Source: Alphaproteobacteria bacterium
GTDB lineage: Bacteria; Pseudomonadota; Alphaproteobacteria; GCA-2731375
DNA: 64,000 nt
Assembly (NCBI GenBank): GCA_016776605.1
Contig: JADHTB010000005.1
Span: 230,294 to 294,293 of the forward strand
Reading direction: 5' to 3'
Part shown: one piece after another, positions 56,186 to 64,000 of the stretch
How the letters are laid out: each line of letters begins with the position of its first letter
How positions within the stretch are numbered: the first letter of the stretch is position 1
Made by a program: the position numbers and the translations under genes
Notes under the pieces: model-generated
Databases searched by the model: none
What the model saw: only the letters and a program-made list of their open reading frames with translations
What the model was told of the DNA's origin: nothing

Positions 56186-56332
56186 GACCTACCCTTGCTA
56201 GTATTATTGTCCTGGAGGGATAATCCGCGATGACGGGGTTGCCCAATTCGGTGAAGTCGCATTAGTGACTCCAATTCATTGGAAATTGCTTTAGATTGCC
56301 GCTCATATGGCGTCAACCTGGGGAGATTATCA

Positions 56333-57859
56333 ATGACCAAGACACAGCCAAGTACAATCCGTCTGCATGGCAACGACAACGTGGTGGTGGCTAGGGACGA
56401 CATCGCGCAGGGCGGCACGGTCGCCGGCGAAGCGGTTGCCGCCAACACGATGGTCCCGGCGGGACACAAAATCGCCACCCAGGCCATCGCCAAGGACGAG
56501 CCGGTCCGCAAGTACGATCAAATCATCGGCTTCGCCAGTGCCGATATCCAGCCGGGCGATCACGTCCATACCCACAACGTCATGGTCAAGGATTTCGACC
56601 GGGATTACATGTACGGCGCCGATGTGATGCCGGTGGATTTCGTGCCAGAGCACGAACGGGCCACCTTTCAAGGTATTCGCCGGCCCGATGGCCGCATCGC
56701 GACCCGCAATTATATCGGTGTGCTGACCTCGGTGAATTGCTCCGCGACGGCGGCCCGGATGATCGCCGATGCCTTTCGCGGCGACGCCCTAGCCGATTTT
56801 CCGAATGTTGATGGGGTGGTCTCGCTGACCCATGATTACGGCTGTGGCGGCTGCACCGGGATCGGCCTGAACTATATCCAACGCAGCATCGCGGGCTATG
56901 CCAAGCACCCGAACTTCGCCGCTAATCTGTTGGTGGGGCTGGGCTGTGAGGCGAACCAGATCGGCGCCATGATGGAGGCGGAACAGCTGAACCCATCGGA
57001 CAAGCTGCACGCCTTCACCATTCAGGATACCGGTGGGACGGCGGCAACGGTGGCGCGGGGCATCGGCCTGATCCGCGAGATGTTGCCGGATGCCAACCGG
57101 GTAACGCGCGTGACCATGCCGGCCAGTGAATTGATCCTGGGCATGGAGTGCGGCGGCTCGGACGCCTATTCGGGCATCTCGGCCAATCCGGCCCTGGGCG
57201 CGGCGGCGGATATCCTGGTCCGCCAGGGCGGCACCGCTTGTCTGGCGGAAACGCCGGAGATCTTTGGCGCCGAGCATTTGTTGACCCGCCGCGCCGTCAG
57301 CCGGGAAGTGGGCGAGAAGCTGATCGAACATATCCATTGGTGGGGCCGGTACACCAAGGCCCTGGGGGCGGAAATGAACAATAATCCATCGCCCGGCAAC
57401 AAGGCCGGCGGCCTGACCACGATCCTTGAGAAATCCCTGGGCGCGGCGGCCAAGGGCGGCACCACCAATCTGGTCGATGTCTACCCCTATGCCGAGGCGA
57501 TCACCAAAAAGGGTTTTGTTTTCATGGATTCGCCGGGCTACGACCCGGCCTCCATCACCGGCATGGTGGCGGGCGGCGCCAATATCACCTGCTTTACCAC
57601 GGGCCGCGGCTCTGTCTTTGGCGGCAAACCGGTGCCCTGCCTGAAGCTGGCCACAAATACCCACATGTTTGACCGCATGGTCGGCGATATGGACATCAAC
57701 TGTGGCCGCATTGTCGATGGCGAGGTGACGATCCAGGATATGGGCCAGGAAATATTTGATCTTATTCTGGCAACGGCATCCGGTGAGCAGGCAAAATCGG
57801 AGGCTCTGGGTATTGGCTCCGATGAATTCGTGCCCTGGACCGTTGGCGCGATCATGTAG
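56333..57859 (+). CDS. UxaA family altronate/galactarate-type dehydratase
   Basis: 508 residues. The N-terminal SAF-like domain (TIRLHGNDNVVVARDDIAQGG) is joined to the catalytic GD_AH domain with cysteines in YGCGGCTGIG and GLGCEANQIG and later GMECGGSDAYSGISANPALG. Members eliminate water from hexonates or hexarates, giving 2-keto-3-deoxy acids. The start at 56333 has GGGGAG upstream; the frame opens earlier. With the following SDR and HAD (gaps 33 and 5 bp) it likely forms a small sugar-acid operon. Confidence 0.87.
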   Translation: MTKTQPSTIRLHGNDNVVVARDDIAQGGTVAGEAVAANTMVPAGHKIATQAIAKDEPVRKYDQIIGFASADIQPGDHVHTHNVMVKDFDRDYMYGADVMPVDFVPEHERATFQGIRRPDGRIATRNYIGVLTSVNCSATAARMIADAFRGDALADFPNVDGVVSLTHDYGCGGCTGIGLNYIQRSIAGYAKHPNFAANLLVGLGCEANQIGAMMEAEQLNPSDKLHAFTIQDTGGTAATVARGIGLIREMLPDANRVTRVTMPASELILGMECGGSDAYSGISANPALGAAADILVRQGGTACLAETPEIFGAEHLLTRRAVSREVGEKLIEHIHWWGRYTKALGAEMNNNPSPGNKAGGLTTILEKSLGAAAKGGTTNLVDVYPYAEAITKKGFVFMDSPGYDPASITGMVAGGANITCFTTGRGSVFGGKPVPCLKLATNTHMFDRMVGDMDINCGRIVDGEVTIQDMGQEIFDLILATASGEQAKSEALGIGSDEFVPWTVGAIM

Positions 57860-57892
57860 CGGCCGATCTGGGAAATTACTTGGGAGCAGGGA

Positions 57893-58651
57893 ATGGATTT
57901 TCGTTTGGATGGCCGTCTGGCGCTGGTGACCGGTTCCACCCGGGGCCTTGGCTTGGCTATCGCCCGCGCCATGGCGGAGCAGGGCGCCCGCGTATTGATC
58001 AATTCCCGCACCGCGGCCGAGTGCGAGGCCGTGGTTGAAACCTTATCCGCCGCCGGTCATGCGGTTGCCGCTCTACCCTTCGATGCCGCTGATGGCCAGA
58101 GCCGGCAAGCCGCCCTGGCCAGCCTGGAGGGCGGCGCCGAAAGCATCGATATTCTGGTCAACAACGCGGGCATCATTCACCGCGCACCCCTGGCGGACTT
58201 CGCCGAGGAAAAATGGCGCAATGTGCTCGACGTCAACCTGACCGCACCGTTTCTGTTGGCGCAACTGGTGGCGCCGGGCATGGTGCGGCGCGGCTGGGGC
58301 CGGATCATCAATATCTCGTCGATCCTGGGGCAGATCGGCCGGGCCACGGTTCCTGCCTATGTCTCGTCCAAACATGGCCTGATCGGTCTGACCAAGACCC
58401 TGGCGATCGAATTGGGGCCGCACGGGGTTACGGTCAACGCCATTAACCCCGGCTATTTCGCTACCGAATTCAATGCGCCGCTGATCGCCGATCCGGAATT
58501 TGACGCCATGGTCAAGGGCCGCACCCCGCTGGGCCGTTGGGGCGACCCGGTTGAATTGGCGGGCGCGGCGGTGTTCCTGGCTTCGGACGCGGGCGGCTAT
58601 GTCAACGGCGCCGCGCTAACCGTCGATGGCGGGATGACGGCGGCACTCTAA
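57893..58651 (+). CDS. SDR oxidoreductase (gluconate 5-dehydrogenase / KduD-like)
   Basis: 252-residue classical SDR: TGSTRGLGLAIARAM, NNAG, ISSIL and the catalytic YVSSK. The tail GGMTAAL follows a substrate-loop NPGYFATEFNAP. Sequence resembles IdnO/KduD-type 2-keto- or 5-keto-gluconate reductases, which fits the flanking UxaA dehydratase. Cofactor preference is not obvious. GGGAGCAGGGA precedes the ATG. Confidence 0.85.
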   Translation: MDFRLDGRLALVTGSTRGLGLAIARAMAEQGARVLINSRTAAECEAVVETLSAAGHAVAALPFDAADGQSRQAALASLEGGAESIDILVNNAGIIHRAPLADFAEEKWRNVLDVNLTAPFLLAQLVAPGMVRRGWGRIINISSILGQIGRATVPAYVSSKHGLIGLTKTLAIELGPHGVTVNAINPGYFATEFNAPLIADPEFDAMVKGRTPLGRWGDPVELAGAAVFLASDAGGYVNGAALTVDGGMTAAL

Positions 58652-58656
58652 AGACC

Positions 58657-59274
58657 ATGTCGGCAATCAACTTGATCATCTTCGATATGGACGATGTTCT
58701 GTGCCGCTATGATTTTGCCCGCCGGTTGAGTTGTCTGGCCGAGCTTACGGGTTTGCAGGCGGACTTCATCGACCAGGCCATATTCCGCTCGGGCTTTGAT
58801 GATCTGGGCGATCGCGGGCGCTATACGGCCGAGGAATATTTGCAGCAGTTCGGCGCCCACCTGGGGGTGGCGGTATCATGGCGGGATTGGCTGTGGGCAC
58901 GGCGGCAATCCATCACGCCGGACATGGACATGCTGGCCCTGGTGGAACGTCTGCGTACCCAGGTGCCGGTGGCCATGTTAACCAATAACGGCCCGGTCCT
59001 GCGCGAAGGCCTGGCCGAGGTATTTCCCCAGGCCGCCGAACTATTCGGCGAACGAGCCTTTTTCTCCTGCCAGCTTGCCAGTTCCAAGGAAGAGCCGGCC
59101 ATATTCCATACCGTGTTGGAGATCCTGGACGGGCAGCCGGACAGCACCTTGTTCATCGACGATGCCAAGACCTATATCGCCGCGGCCCAATGCGCCGGCC
59201 TGCGGACCCACCATTTTTCGGGCATCAATGGTTTGGCCAGCGCCTTGCGGTCATTCAATCTGTCACCGGATTAA
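58657..59274 (+). CDS. HAD-superfamily hydrolase
   Basis: 205 residues. HAD motif I is FDMDDVLC (nucleophile and second Asp), motif II TNNG (Thr), motif III Lys in SSKEEP and motif IV DDAKTY. The cap is the short helical (C1) type between motifs I and II. It is probably a phosphatase or haloacid-dehalogenase-like phosphohydrolase. Five bp after the SDR stop, hence co-transcribed; the operon could detoxify or dephosphorylate a sugar-acid intermediate. Confidence 0.87.
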   Translation: MSAINLIIFDMDDVLCRYDFARRLSCLAELTGLQADFIDQAIFRSGFDDLGDRGRYTAEEYLQQFGAHLGVAVSWRDWLWARRQSITPDMDMLALVERLRTQVPVAMLTNNGPVLREGLAEVFPQAAELFGERAFFSCQLASSKEEPAIFHTVLEILDGQPDSTLFIDDAKTYIAAAQCAGLRTHHFSGINGLASALRSFNLSPD

Positions 59275-59363
59275 GACCAACCGGCGCTGATAGGTATAAG
59301 CCGCCCGATCTTGTTCGACATGAGCCGAGTAGCCACGGCGATTTCAGATTGATTTGAGTAATA

Positions 59364-59404
59364 TTGATCCAGATCAAAGCGTGTAATCTTGAAATTCGTA
59401 CAAT
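59364..59404 (+). promoter_or_regulatory. FNR/FixK-type class II promoter
   Basis: A perfect TTGATCCAGATCAA at 59364-59377 (consensus TTGAT-N4-ATCAA) is followed by a TACAAT -10 at 59399-59404. The predicted start is near 59411, placing the site centre (59370.5) at about -41, the class II activator position. It therefore looks like an oxygen-responsive activator site. No second such site was noticed in the window. Confidence 0.8.
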
Positions 59405-59432
59405 AAATCTTGCATTATCGCGAGGTTGCTCA

Positions 59433-59537
59433 ATGGAAAATAGCGAAATATTGTTTCTAATCGTTGCCGCGGCTGTATTCGCGGGATTTATGGGTGTTCT
59501 TGCCTATGTCTCGCTTACGGAAGATAGCACCGGGTAG
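59433..59537 (+). CDS. 34-aa single-span membrane protein under an FNR-type promoter
   Basis: MENSEILFLIVAAAV continues with AFAGFMG, VLAYVSLTEDSTG: one hydrophobic helix of about 20 residues, a short N-terminus and a polar tail. GAGG lies 7 bp before the ATG. Nothing in it matches CcoQ, CcoS or CydX as I know them, though the size and FNR-type control resemble small respiratory-oxidase subunits. Flanked by its own promoter and terminator, so a monocistronic unit. Function unknown. Confidence 0.7.
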   Translation: MENSEILFLIVAAAVFAGFMGVLAYVSLTEDSTG

Positions 59538-59622
59538 ACAGTAGAACCGCTCGGTTCGAGAAGCCGCTGGGTTGCGGCCGGGCAGGCCGTGGCGCGGTGG
59601 CGCAGCCTGTCCACCATCTGGA

Positions 59623-59651
59623 AAGCCACCGGCGCAGCTGGCCGGTGGCTT
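59623..59651 (+). terminator. Terminator of the small FNR-controlled gene
   Basis: 11-bp perfect stem AAGCCACCGGC with GCCGGTGGCTT and 7-nt loop, followed by ATTATTTC. It ends the transcript 86 bp after the small-protein stop. The intervening 85 nt also folds (GGCAGGC with GCCTGTC). Confidence 0.8.
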
Positions 59652-59836
59652 ATTATTTCAGACAAAGATCACCATCATTTCAGACAAGGATAGCCAAGCA
59701 GGTTAAACTGCGTCATTACGTCGCGGTCGGCGCGTGATGGGGATGCGGGCCGTTGCGGTCATTGATGTACATGTGCATCGGGGCCAAATGCAGGCACGAA
59801 AGCCATAAGAAGCAGATTTTGCGTTGGGAGATCGTG

Positions 59837-60433
59837 ATGAGCAAGAATGTCGACTATTATATGTCCGTGGCATCGCCTTATACTTATATGGGCGGCCGCC
59901 GGTTGCCGGAGATTATTGCCCAAACCGGGGCCAATTTTCACATCAAACCGGTCAAGGGCGCCCAGGTCATGGCGGCGACCGGCGGATTGCCGGTGGGCAA
60001 GCGCCATCCCGCGCGCCTGGCCTATCGTCTGGTGGAACTGGCACGCTGGAAAAAGCATTGGTCGATCCCCATGAATATCCAGCCGAAATTTTTTCCCGTC
60101 GATGACGGCATGGCGGCCCAGATGGTCATCGCGGCCCGCCAGGCCGGGCGGGATGCCATTGCCCTGGCCAATATATTTTTGGCCTGCGTTTGGGAGGGGG
60201 AGCAGGATATTTCCGATCCGGCCACCTTGGTGGCGGCGGCCAACAGCGCGGGTTTTGATGGTGATGGCCTGGCGGCCAAGATTGGCGATGACGCCGTCGC
60301 AGCGGAGTATCAGGCCAATACGGATGAAGCCATCGCGCAGCAGGTCTTTGGCATGCCCTGGTTCATTCATGACGGCGTGCCCTATTGGGGGCAGGACCGT
60401 ATTCGCTTTCTGGCCCGCGCCTTGACCGACTAG
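59837..60433 (+). CDS. 2-hydroxychromene-2-carboxylate isomerase family protein (DsbA fold, GST kappa-like)
   Basis: 198 residues from the ATG at 59837 with TGGGAG upstream; the frame opens at 59753. The N-terminal YYMSVASPYTYMGG carries the Ser-Pro motif that binds glutathione in HCCA isomerase; FGMPWFIHDGVPYWGQDRIRFLA is the C-terminal family signature. It may isomerise or conjugate aromatic intermediates with glutathione. No naphthalene or aromatic pathway gene is adjacent, so the true substrate is open. 9 bp before the lipid kinase gene. Confidence 0.87.
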   Translation: MSKNVDYYMSVASPYTYMGGRRLPEIIAQTGANFHIKPVKGAQVMAATGGLPVGKRHPARLAYRLVELARWKKHWSIPMNIQPKFFPVDDGMAAQMVIAARQAGRDAIALANIFLACVWEGEQDISDPATLVAAANSAGFDGDGLAAKIGDDAVAAEYQANTDEAIAQQVFGMPWFIHDGVPYWGQDRIRFLARALTD

Positions 60434-60442
60434 GGGCCCGTC

Positions 60443-61378
60443 ATGGCGGCCAAGGCGGCGAAGGTCATTGTTAATCCGGCGGCGGGGCAGGGTAATTCCG
60501 GCAAGATCTGGCCGGAAGTCGAGGCCCGGTTGCGCGCGGCTCTGGGCCCTATCGATATAGCGGTTACGGCCAGCGCGGGGGAGGAGACCAGCCTGGCCAG
60601 GCAAGCTCTGGCCGACGGCTACAGCCATTTTATCGCGGTGGGGGGCGACGGCACCATGAACGGCGTGCTGAACGGCGTCATGGGTGATGGCGCGCCGGCC
60701 AATAGCGATGTGCGCCTGTCAGTGATCCCCGCCGGTACGGCGAACGAACTGGCCCGTGCCGTGGGTGTGCATGGGGACCTGGACGGCGCCGTCAATGGCA
60801 TCGCGGCGGGGCGGGAACAACGCTTTGATCTGTTGCAGGCGGATTGCGCCGGCCTGACGGGCGGCGATCACCGCCATTATGGCGTCCTGGCGGTATCCTG
60901 GGGCGGGGCGGCGGAAATCGTTTACCGCACCAATAATTCCCGATTTTTGAAAAAGCTCGGCGGCCGGTTCAGCTATTACGTCAACACCATCCTGGTCACC
61001 CTGAACTATCCCAACCGGTCTTGCGATCTGACCATTGACGGCGCATTAACCGCCGCCCTGTTGCATTATTCCGGTCTGATCTGCAATACCGAGATCCTGG
61101 GCGGCGGCATGCGCCTTGCCCCCGGCGCCGATCATACCGACGGCCTGGCCGATTTGCTTTTGTTCAAGGATATCGCGCGCCGGGATATTATTTTGCAAAA
61201 GCCAAGCTGGCTGTTCGAGGGGCACCACATCGAACATCCGAAAATCGACCTGCTTCGCGGCCGCGATTTCGCCGTCACGGGCTCATCGGAGGCCTTGGTG
61301 GATGCGGACGGCGAAACCATCGGCCGCCTGCCGCTCACCGTCACGACCCTGAAACAGGCCCTGCCGGTGATTGGTTAG
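60443..61378 (+). CDS. Diacylglycerol/lipid kinase family protein
   Basis: 311 residues with the DAGK catalytic fold: VIVNPAAGQGNSGK at the N-terminus, then VGGDGTMNGVLNGVMG (the GGDGT nucleotide-binding loop). The C-terminal beta-rich domain has ITVEG-like stretches such as LVDADGETIG. It phosphorylates a lipid alcohol such as diacylglycerol or a sphingoid-type base. Follows the isomerase by 9 bp; convergent with the acyl-CoA dehydrogenase gene. Confidence 0.87.
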   Translation: MAAKAAKVIVNPAAGQGNSGKIWPEVEARLRAALGPIDIAVTASAGEETSLARQALADGYSHFIAVGGDGTMNGVLNGVMGDGAPANSDVRLSVIPAGTANELARAVGVHGDLDGAVNGIAAGREQRFDLLQADCAGLTGGDHRHYGVLAVSWGGAAEIVYRTNNSRFLKKLGGRFSYYVNTILVTLNYPNRSCDLTIDGALTAALLHYSGLICNTEILGGGMRLAPGADHTDGLADLLLFKDIARRDIILQKPSWLFEGHHIEHPKIDLLRGRDFAVTGSSEALVDADGETIGRLPLTVTTLKQALPVIG

Positions 61379-61430
61379 GCGGGTCTAATCCGCCCCCCTC
61401 TGGGGCGAACCATCCGTTAAAATATACGCC

Positions 61431-62615
61431 CTAATACGACCGGGGCATGCCCAGGACATGCTGGGCGACGAAGGCCAGGATCAGGTTGGTGGAGATTGGC
61501 GCCGTCTTGAATATGCGGCATTCGCGCCATTTGCGTTCGATGTCGTATTCCTTGGCGAAGGCGAAACCGCCATAGGTCTGCATGCAGGCCTCCGCTGCTT
61601 CCCAGACCGCTTCCGAGGCCAGCATCTTGGCCATGTTGGCCTCCGCCCCGCAGGGCTGGCCGGCATCGAACAGGGCGGCGGCCTTGCGCACCATCAATTC
61701 GGCCGCCTGGACCTGTGCGTAGGCCTTGGCGATGGGAAACTGGATGCCCTGGTTGGCGCCGATGGGGCCGCCGAAGACCTCCCGTTCATTGGCATAGGCG
61801 ACGGCCTTTTCGGTAAACCAGCGCCCGTCGCCAATGGCTTCCGAGGCGACTAGCACCCGCTCCGCATTCATGCCATCCAGAATATAGCGAAAGCCCTTGC
61901 CCTCTTCGCCGATCAGGTTTGCCACCGGTACTTTCAAATTGTCGAAAAAGACCTGGTTGGTGCTGTGATTGATCATGGTTGGTATGGGTTGGATTTCCAG
62001 ACCATTGCCAACCGCCTCGCGCAGATCGACGATGATAGTGGACAGTCCATCCGTGCGCTTGGCGACTTCATCCACCGGGGTGGTGCGGGCCAGCAACAGC
62101 ATCAGATCCGATTGCCTGGCCCTGCTGGTCCAAACCTTTTGACCGCTGACTAGGTAATGATCGCCCTGGCGTACGGCGCGGGTTTTCAATTGAGTGGTAT
62201 CGGTGCCGGTGGTCGGTTCCGTCACGCCAAAGGCCTGCAAGCGTATTTCGCCACTGGCGATGCCGGGCAGATAGGCCTGCTTCTGCGCGTCACTGCCATG
62301 CCGCAGCAAGGTGCCCATAATGTACATCTGGGCATGACAGGCGGCAGCGGAACAGCCCGCGGCGTGGATTTCCTCCAGAATGACCGAGCCGGCCCGCACG
62401 GGCAGACCGGCGCCGCCATATTCCTCGGGTATCAGGGCGCCCAGATAACCGGCCTGGGTCATGGCATCGACGAATTCGTGGGGGTATTCAGCGATTTCGT
62501 CTTTCTCACGCCAATATACCAGAGGAAAATCAGCGCATACCTTGCGCACCCCGTCCCGGATGTCCGCATAATCCTCGCCCAAGGCCATCTGGGTCAGTCC
62601 GGCATCGTCTGTCAT
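61431..62615 (-). CDS. Acyl-CoA dehydrogenase
   Basis: 394 residues from the ATG at 62615 with AAGGAG upstream (frame opens at 62699). FAD and substrate segments are AFGVTEPTTGTDTTQLKT, the KVWTSRARQSD stretch, and QTYGGFAFAKEYDIERKWRECRIF near the C-terminus. The typical catalytic Glu region falls within AEACMQTYGGFAF, where the base is not evident by eye, so dehydrogenase chemistry is assumed from family only. Codirectional with enoyl-CoA hydratase upstream (70 bp), together a likely beta-oxidation pair. Confidence 0.9.
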   Translation of the reverse strand: MTDDAGLTQMALGEDYADIRDGVRKVCADFPLVYWREKDEIAEYPHEFVDAMTQAGYLGALIPEEYGGAGLPVRAGSVILEEIHAAGCSAAACHAQMYIMGTLLRHGSDAQKQAYLPGIASGEIRLQAFGVTEPTTGTDTTQLKTRAVRQGDHYLVSGQKVWTSRARQSDLMLLLARTTPVDEVAKRTDGLSTIIVDLREAVGNGLEIQPIPTMINHSTNQVFFDNLKVPVANLIGEEGKGFRYILDGMNAERVLVASEAIGDGRWFTEKAVAYANEREVFGGPIGANQGIQFPIAKAYAQVQAAELMVRKAAALFDAGQPCGAEANMAKMLASEAVWEAAEACMQTYGGFAFAKEYDIERKWRECRIFKTAPISTNLILAFVAQHVLGMPRSY

Positions 62616-62629
62616 CGATTTACTCCTTA

Positions 62630-62654
62630 TACGTGGTCTTGATACGTGGTCTTG
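62630..62654. repeat. 12-bp direct repeat before the acyl-CoA dehydrogenase gene
   Basis: TACGTGGTCTTG occurs at 62630-62641 and 62643-62654, separated by one base. It lies just before the ribosome site of the acyl-CoA dehydrogenase. Possibly a recent slippage duplication; no binding protein is known to me. Confidence 0.6.
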
Positions 62655-62685
62655 TTCAAAGAATTGTTGGCCGCGCCCGCTGCTG

Positions 62686-63480
62686 TCAGCGGCCAACATA
62701 GCGCGCTTTGCGCTTTTCGTTGAAGGCCAGGACGCCTTCGCGGCGATCCTCGGTGGGAACCAGGCGGTTGTAGGCCTCGACCTCGATGCCCAGGGCGGTA
62801 TTCAGATCCGTGCCCATCCCCAGATTGACCGAGCGCTTGGCCTGGCGCAGGGCCAGGGGCCCGTTGCCCGCGATGCGCGCGGCTGTTTCCAGGGCGGCGG
62901 GCAACAATTCGTCCAACGGCACCACCTTGTTGACGATGCCCCATTCCAGGCCCTCCTGGGCCGTGAAGGGGCTGCCCGTATACAGGATCTCCTTGGCCCG
63001 GCGCGAGCCGGCGGCGCGGGGCAGGTTCTGGGTGCCGCCACAGCCCGGAATGATGCCCAAGGTTATCTCCGGCAAGGCAAAGCGGGCGCCGTCGGCGGCA
63101 TAAATAAAATCGGCGGCCAGGGCCATCTCGCAACCACCGCCAAAGGCCGAACCGTTCACGGCGGCGATGACCGGAATAGGGCAATCCATGAGGTTGTAAG
63201 TGGCCTGTTCAAAAATGGCATGTTGCAGACGCCAGGTTTCATCGGTCATGCCGTCGCGTTCTTTTAGATCACCGCCGGCACAGAAAGCCTTGTCTCCGGC
63301 ACCGGTCAGGATCACCGTGCGGGCATCGCCCGGATCCAGCAACAGGCCCGTGAACAGGTCCAGCATATCGCGGCCCACCTGGGTATTCATGGCGTTGCGC
63401 CGCTCGGGCCGGTTAAAGGTGACTCGCAGCACATGTTCCTGGGGCCGATCCAGTAACAAGGTTTCATAGCTATCTTGCAT
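62686..63480 (-). CDS. Enoyl-CoA hydratase
   Basis: 264-residue crotonase. The oxyanion loops are AFCAGGDLKER and NGSAFGGGCEMALAADF; the second catalytic Glu is in FALPEITLGIIPGCGGTQNL. The first Glu region reads GCEMALAAD, so at least one base is present and hydratase activity is likely. It precedes the acyl-CoA dehydrogenase in the same direction. Divergent from fumC. Confidence 0.9.
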   Translation of the reverse strand: MQDSYETLLLDRPQEHVLRVTFNRPERRNAMNTQVGRDMLDLFTGLLLDPGDARTVILTGAGDKAFCAGGDLKERDGMTDETWRLQHAIFEQATYNLMDCPIPVIAAVNGSAFGGGCEMALAADFIYAADGARFALPEITLGIIPGCGGTQNLPRAAGSRRAKEILYTGSPFTAQEGLEWGIVNKVVPLDELLPAALETAARIAGNGPLALRQAKRSVNLGMGTDLNTALGIEVEAYNRLVPTEDRREGVLAFNEKRKARYVGR

Positions 63481-63874
63481 TGCTGTTTCCTAACTTGTGG
63501 CTGCGCCGGGGCGAATAAGATTGATCGGTTTATTGTCCGTCTTATTGCCCGTCGTAATGCCCGTCATCAAAGCTTCTACATCGTCGCCGGTTTTGGCTCG
63601 GCGGCGCTGCCGTTGGATATCGATCCGGCCGGAAATATGCGGCCTCATCAGGCCGTTGTCCAGGTCATGTTCCGTGCCACGCCCTGGGTCACGCCTTGGC
63701 CATGGCCTCGCTATTGTCGTCGTTGTCAAATTGCCGCAAGCTGATGCGGTCGCCAAAGTGTTGCGATAGAATGTTCATGCCACGGCGTGCAACGCCACCG
63801 TTCAATAAAACGTTCATGCGTGCTATCCCTGTCTTTCGACGCGTGCAATGCCAATGATGGAGGCTTACGGGCCC
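63481..63874. other. 394-bp divergent region between enoyl-CoA hydratase and fumC
   Basis: Several short overlapping frames exist here on both strands, but none shows a credible ribosome site plus a recognisable protein. One minus-strand frame at 63689-63817 (42 codons) begins [14 protein letters not shown] do not consider it supported. Promoters of the two flanking genes must be here. I see no clear conserved hexamer pair. Confidence 0.5.
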
Positions 63875-64000
63875 ATGAGCAAAGATAAGATCAAAACCCG
63901 CACCGAAAGCGATAGTTTCGGCCCGCTGCAGGTGCCGGACGACCGTTATTGGGGCGCCCAGACACAGCGTTCGCGGCAGAACTTTAAAATTGGCTGGGAG
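63875..64000 (+). CDS. fumC: Class II fumarate hydratase, N-terminal part (cut by window end)
   Basis: The first 42 codons read [20 protein letters not shown], then [20 protein letters not shown], the conserved opening of FumC/argininosuccinase-type class II fumarases (fumarate to malate in the TCA cycle). GGAGG lies 11 bp before the ATG; an in-frame ATG at 63854 would add 7 residues. The rest lies beyond the window. Aspartase belongs to the same superfamily, but this N-terminus fits FumC best. Confidence 0.85.
   Translation, partial: MSKDKIKTRTESDSFGPLQVPDDRYWGAQTQRSRQNFKIGWE

Noticed and set aside
61379..61430. Short GGCGG/CCGCC and CCCC/GGGG hairpins between convergent genes
   Set aside because: Stems of four to five pairs without T-runs; too weak to call a terminator.
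63689..63817. 42-codon minus-strand frame before fumC
   Set aside because: No ribosome site or recognisable family; overlapping frames on both strands point to non-coding DNA.

Overview
The window is GC-rich, densely coding chromosomal DNA from an alphaproteobacterium, probably a Rhodospirillales-like or related marine/soil lineage. This is inferred from gene order and content: dapF-mtaB-ftsY, glyQ-glyS-ppdK, dnaN-recF-gyrB without an adjacent dnaA, a glutamate-cysteine ligase of the alphaproteobacterial/plant type, many beta-oxidation paralogues, and a TTGAT-N4-ATCAA FNR-type site. I see no rRNA, tRNA, CRISPR array, phage or insertion sequence. Most of the window is ordinary housekeeping and catabolic sequence.

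Layout. 1-4157 (+): a tight five-gene run (SDR, flavin reductase, class IV aminotransferase, sulfotransferase-like protein, ZnuA-like metal-binding protein). 4179-6165 (-): beta-barrel outer-membrane protein and Ada. 6297-8881: enoyl-CoA hydratase (+) and an AtuA-family protein (-). 9069-13142 (+): dapF, mtaB and ftsY joined by 4-bp ATGA overlaps, then an orphan OmpR-type response regulator. 13152-18809 (-): ppdK, glyS, glyQ. 18911-23053 (-): small membrane protein, GMC oxidoreductase, class A PBP. 23057-27996 (-): gyrB, recF, dnaN. 28179-30040 (-): DapA-like aldolase and two hotdog thioesterases. 30158-36766 (+): TAXI binding protein, M17 aminopeptidase, small winged-helix protein, NlpC/P60 peptidase, MFS transporter, M20 amidohydrolase. 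36951-37489 (-): a 52-aa charged protein and a cold-shock protein. 37846-41261 (+): MarR regulator, NmrA-like protein, DUF1330 protein and MATE exporter, with a shared operator motif. 41258-46262: ubiA (-), then rsmE, gshA, alpha/beta hydrolase and nitroreductase (+). 46296-52755 (-): a long co-directional run read as MaoC hydratase, carboxyltransferase, RidA, threonine dehydratase, RecQ, divergent SDR. 52845-55163: dienoyl-CoA isomerase-like crotonase, thioesterase, ArsC, PilZ protein. 55232-59274: HSL-type esterase (-), then UxaA dehydratase, SDR and HAD (+). 59364-59651: an FNR-type promoter, a 34-aa membrane protein and a terminator. 59837-64000: HCCA isomerase, lipid kinase, acyl-CoA dehydrogenase, enoyl-CoA hydratase and the start of fumC.

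Functional themes. Acyl-CoA and isoprenoid-like catabolism recurs (three crotonases, a hydratase-2, an acyl-CoA dehydrogenase, a carboxyltransferase, three thioesterases, AtuA). Cell-wall precursor, synthesis and turnover genes are also present (dapF, class A PBP, M17 plus NlpC/P60).

The signals most worth following are: (1) a family of about 105-bp intergenic elements, four near-full copies, one diverged copy and one half copy, with CTAGAGC termini and two stem-loops, whose ends supply the TAG stop codon of three genes; (2) the FNR-class-II-like promoter driving a 34-aa single-span membrane protein; and (3) a repeated GTGCATATRCAC operator linking a MarR regulator to an NmrA/DUF1330/MATE operon.
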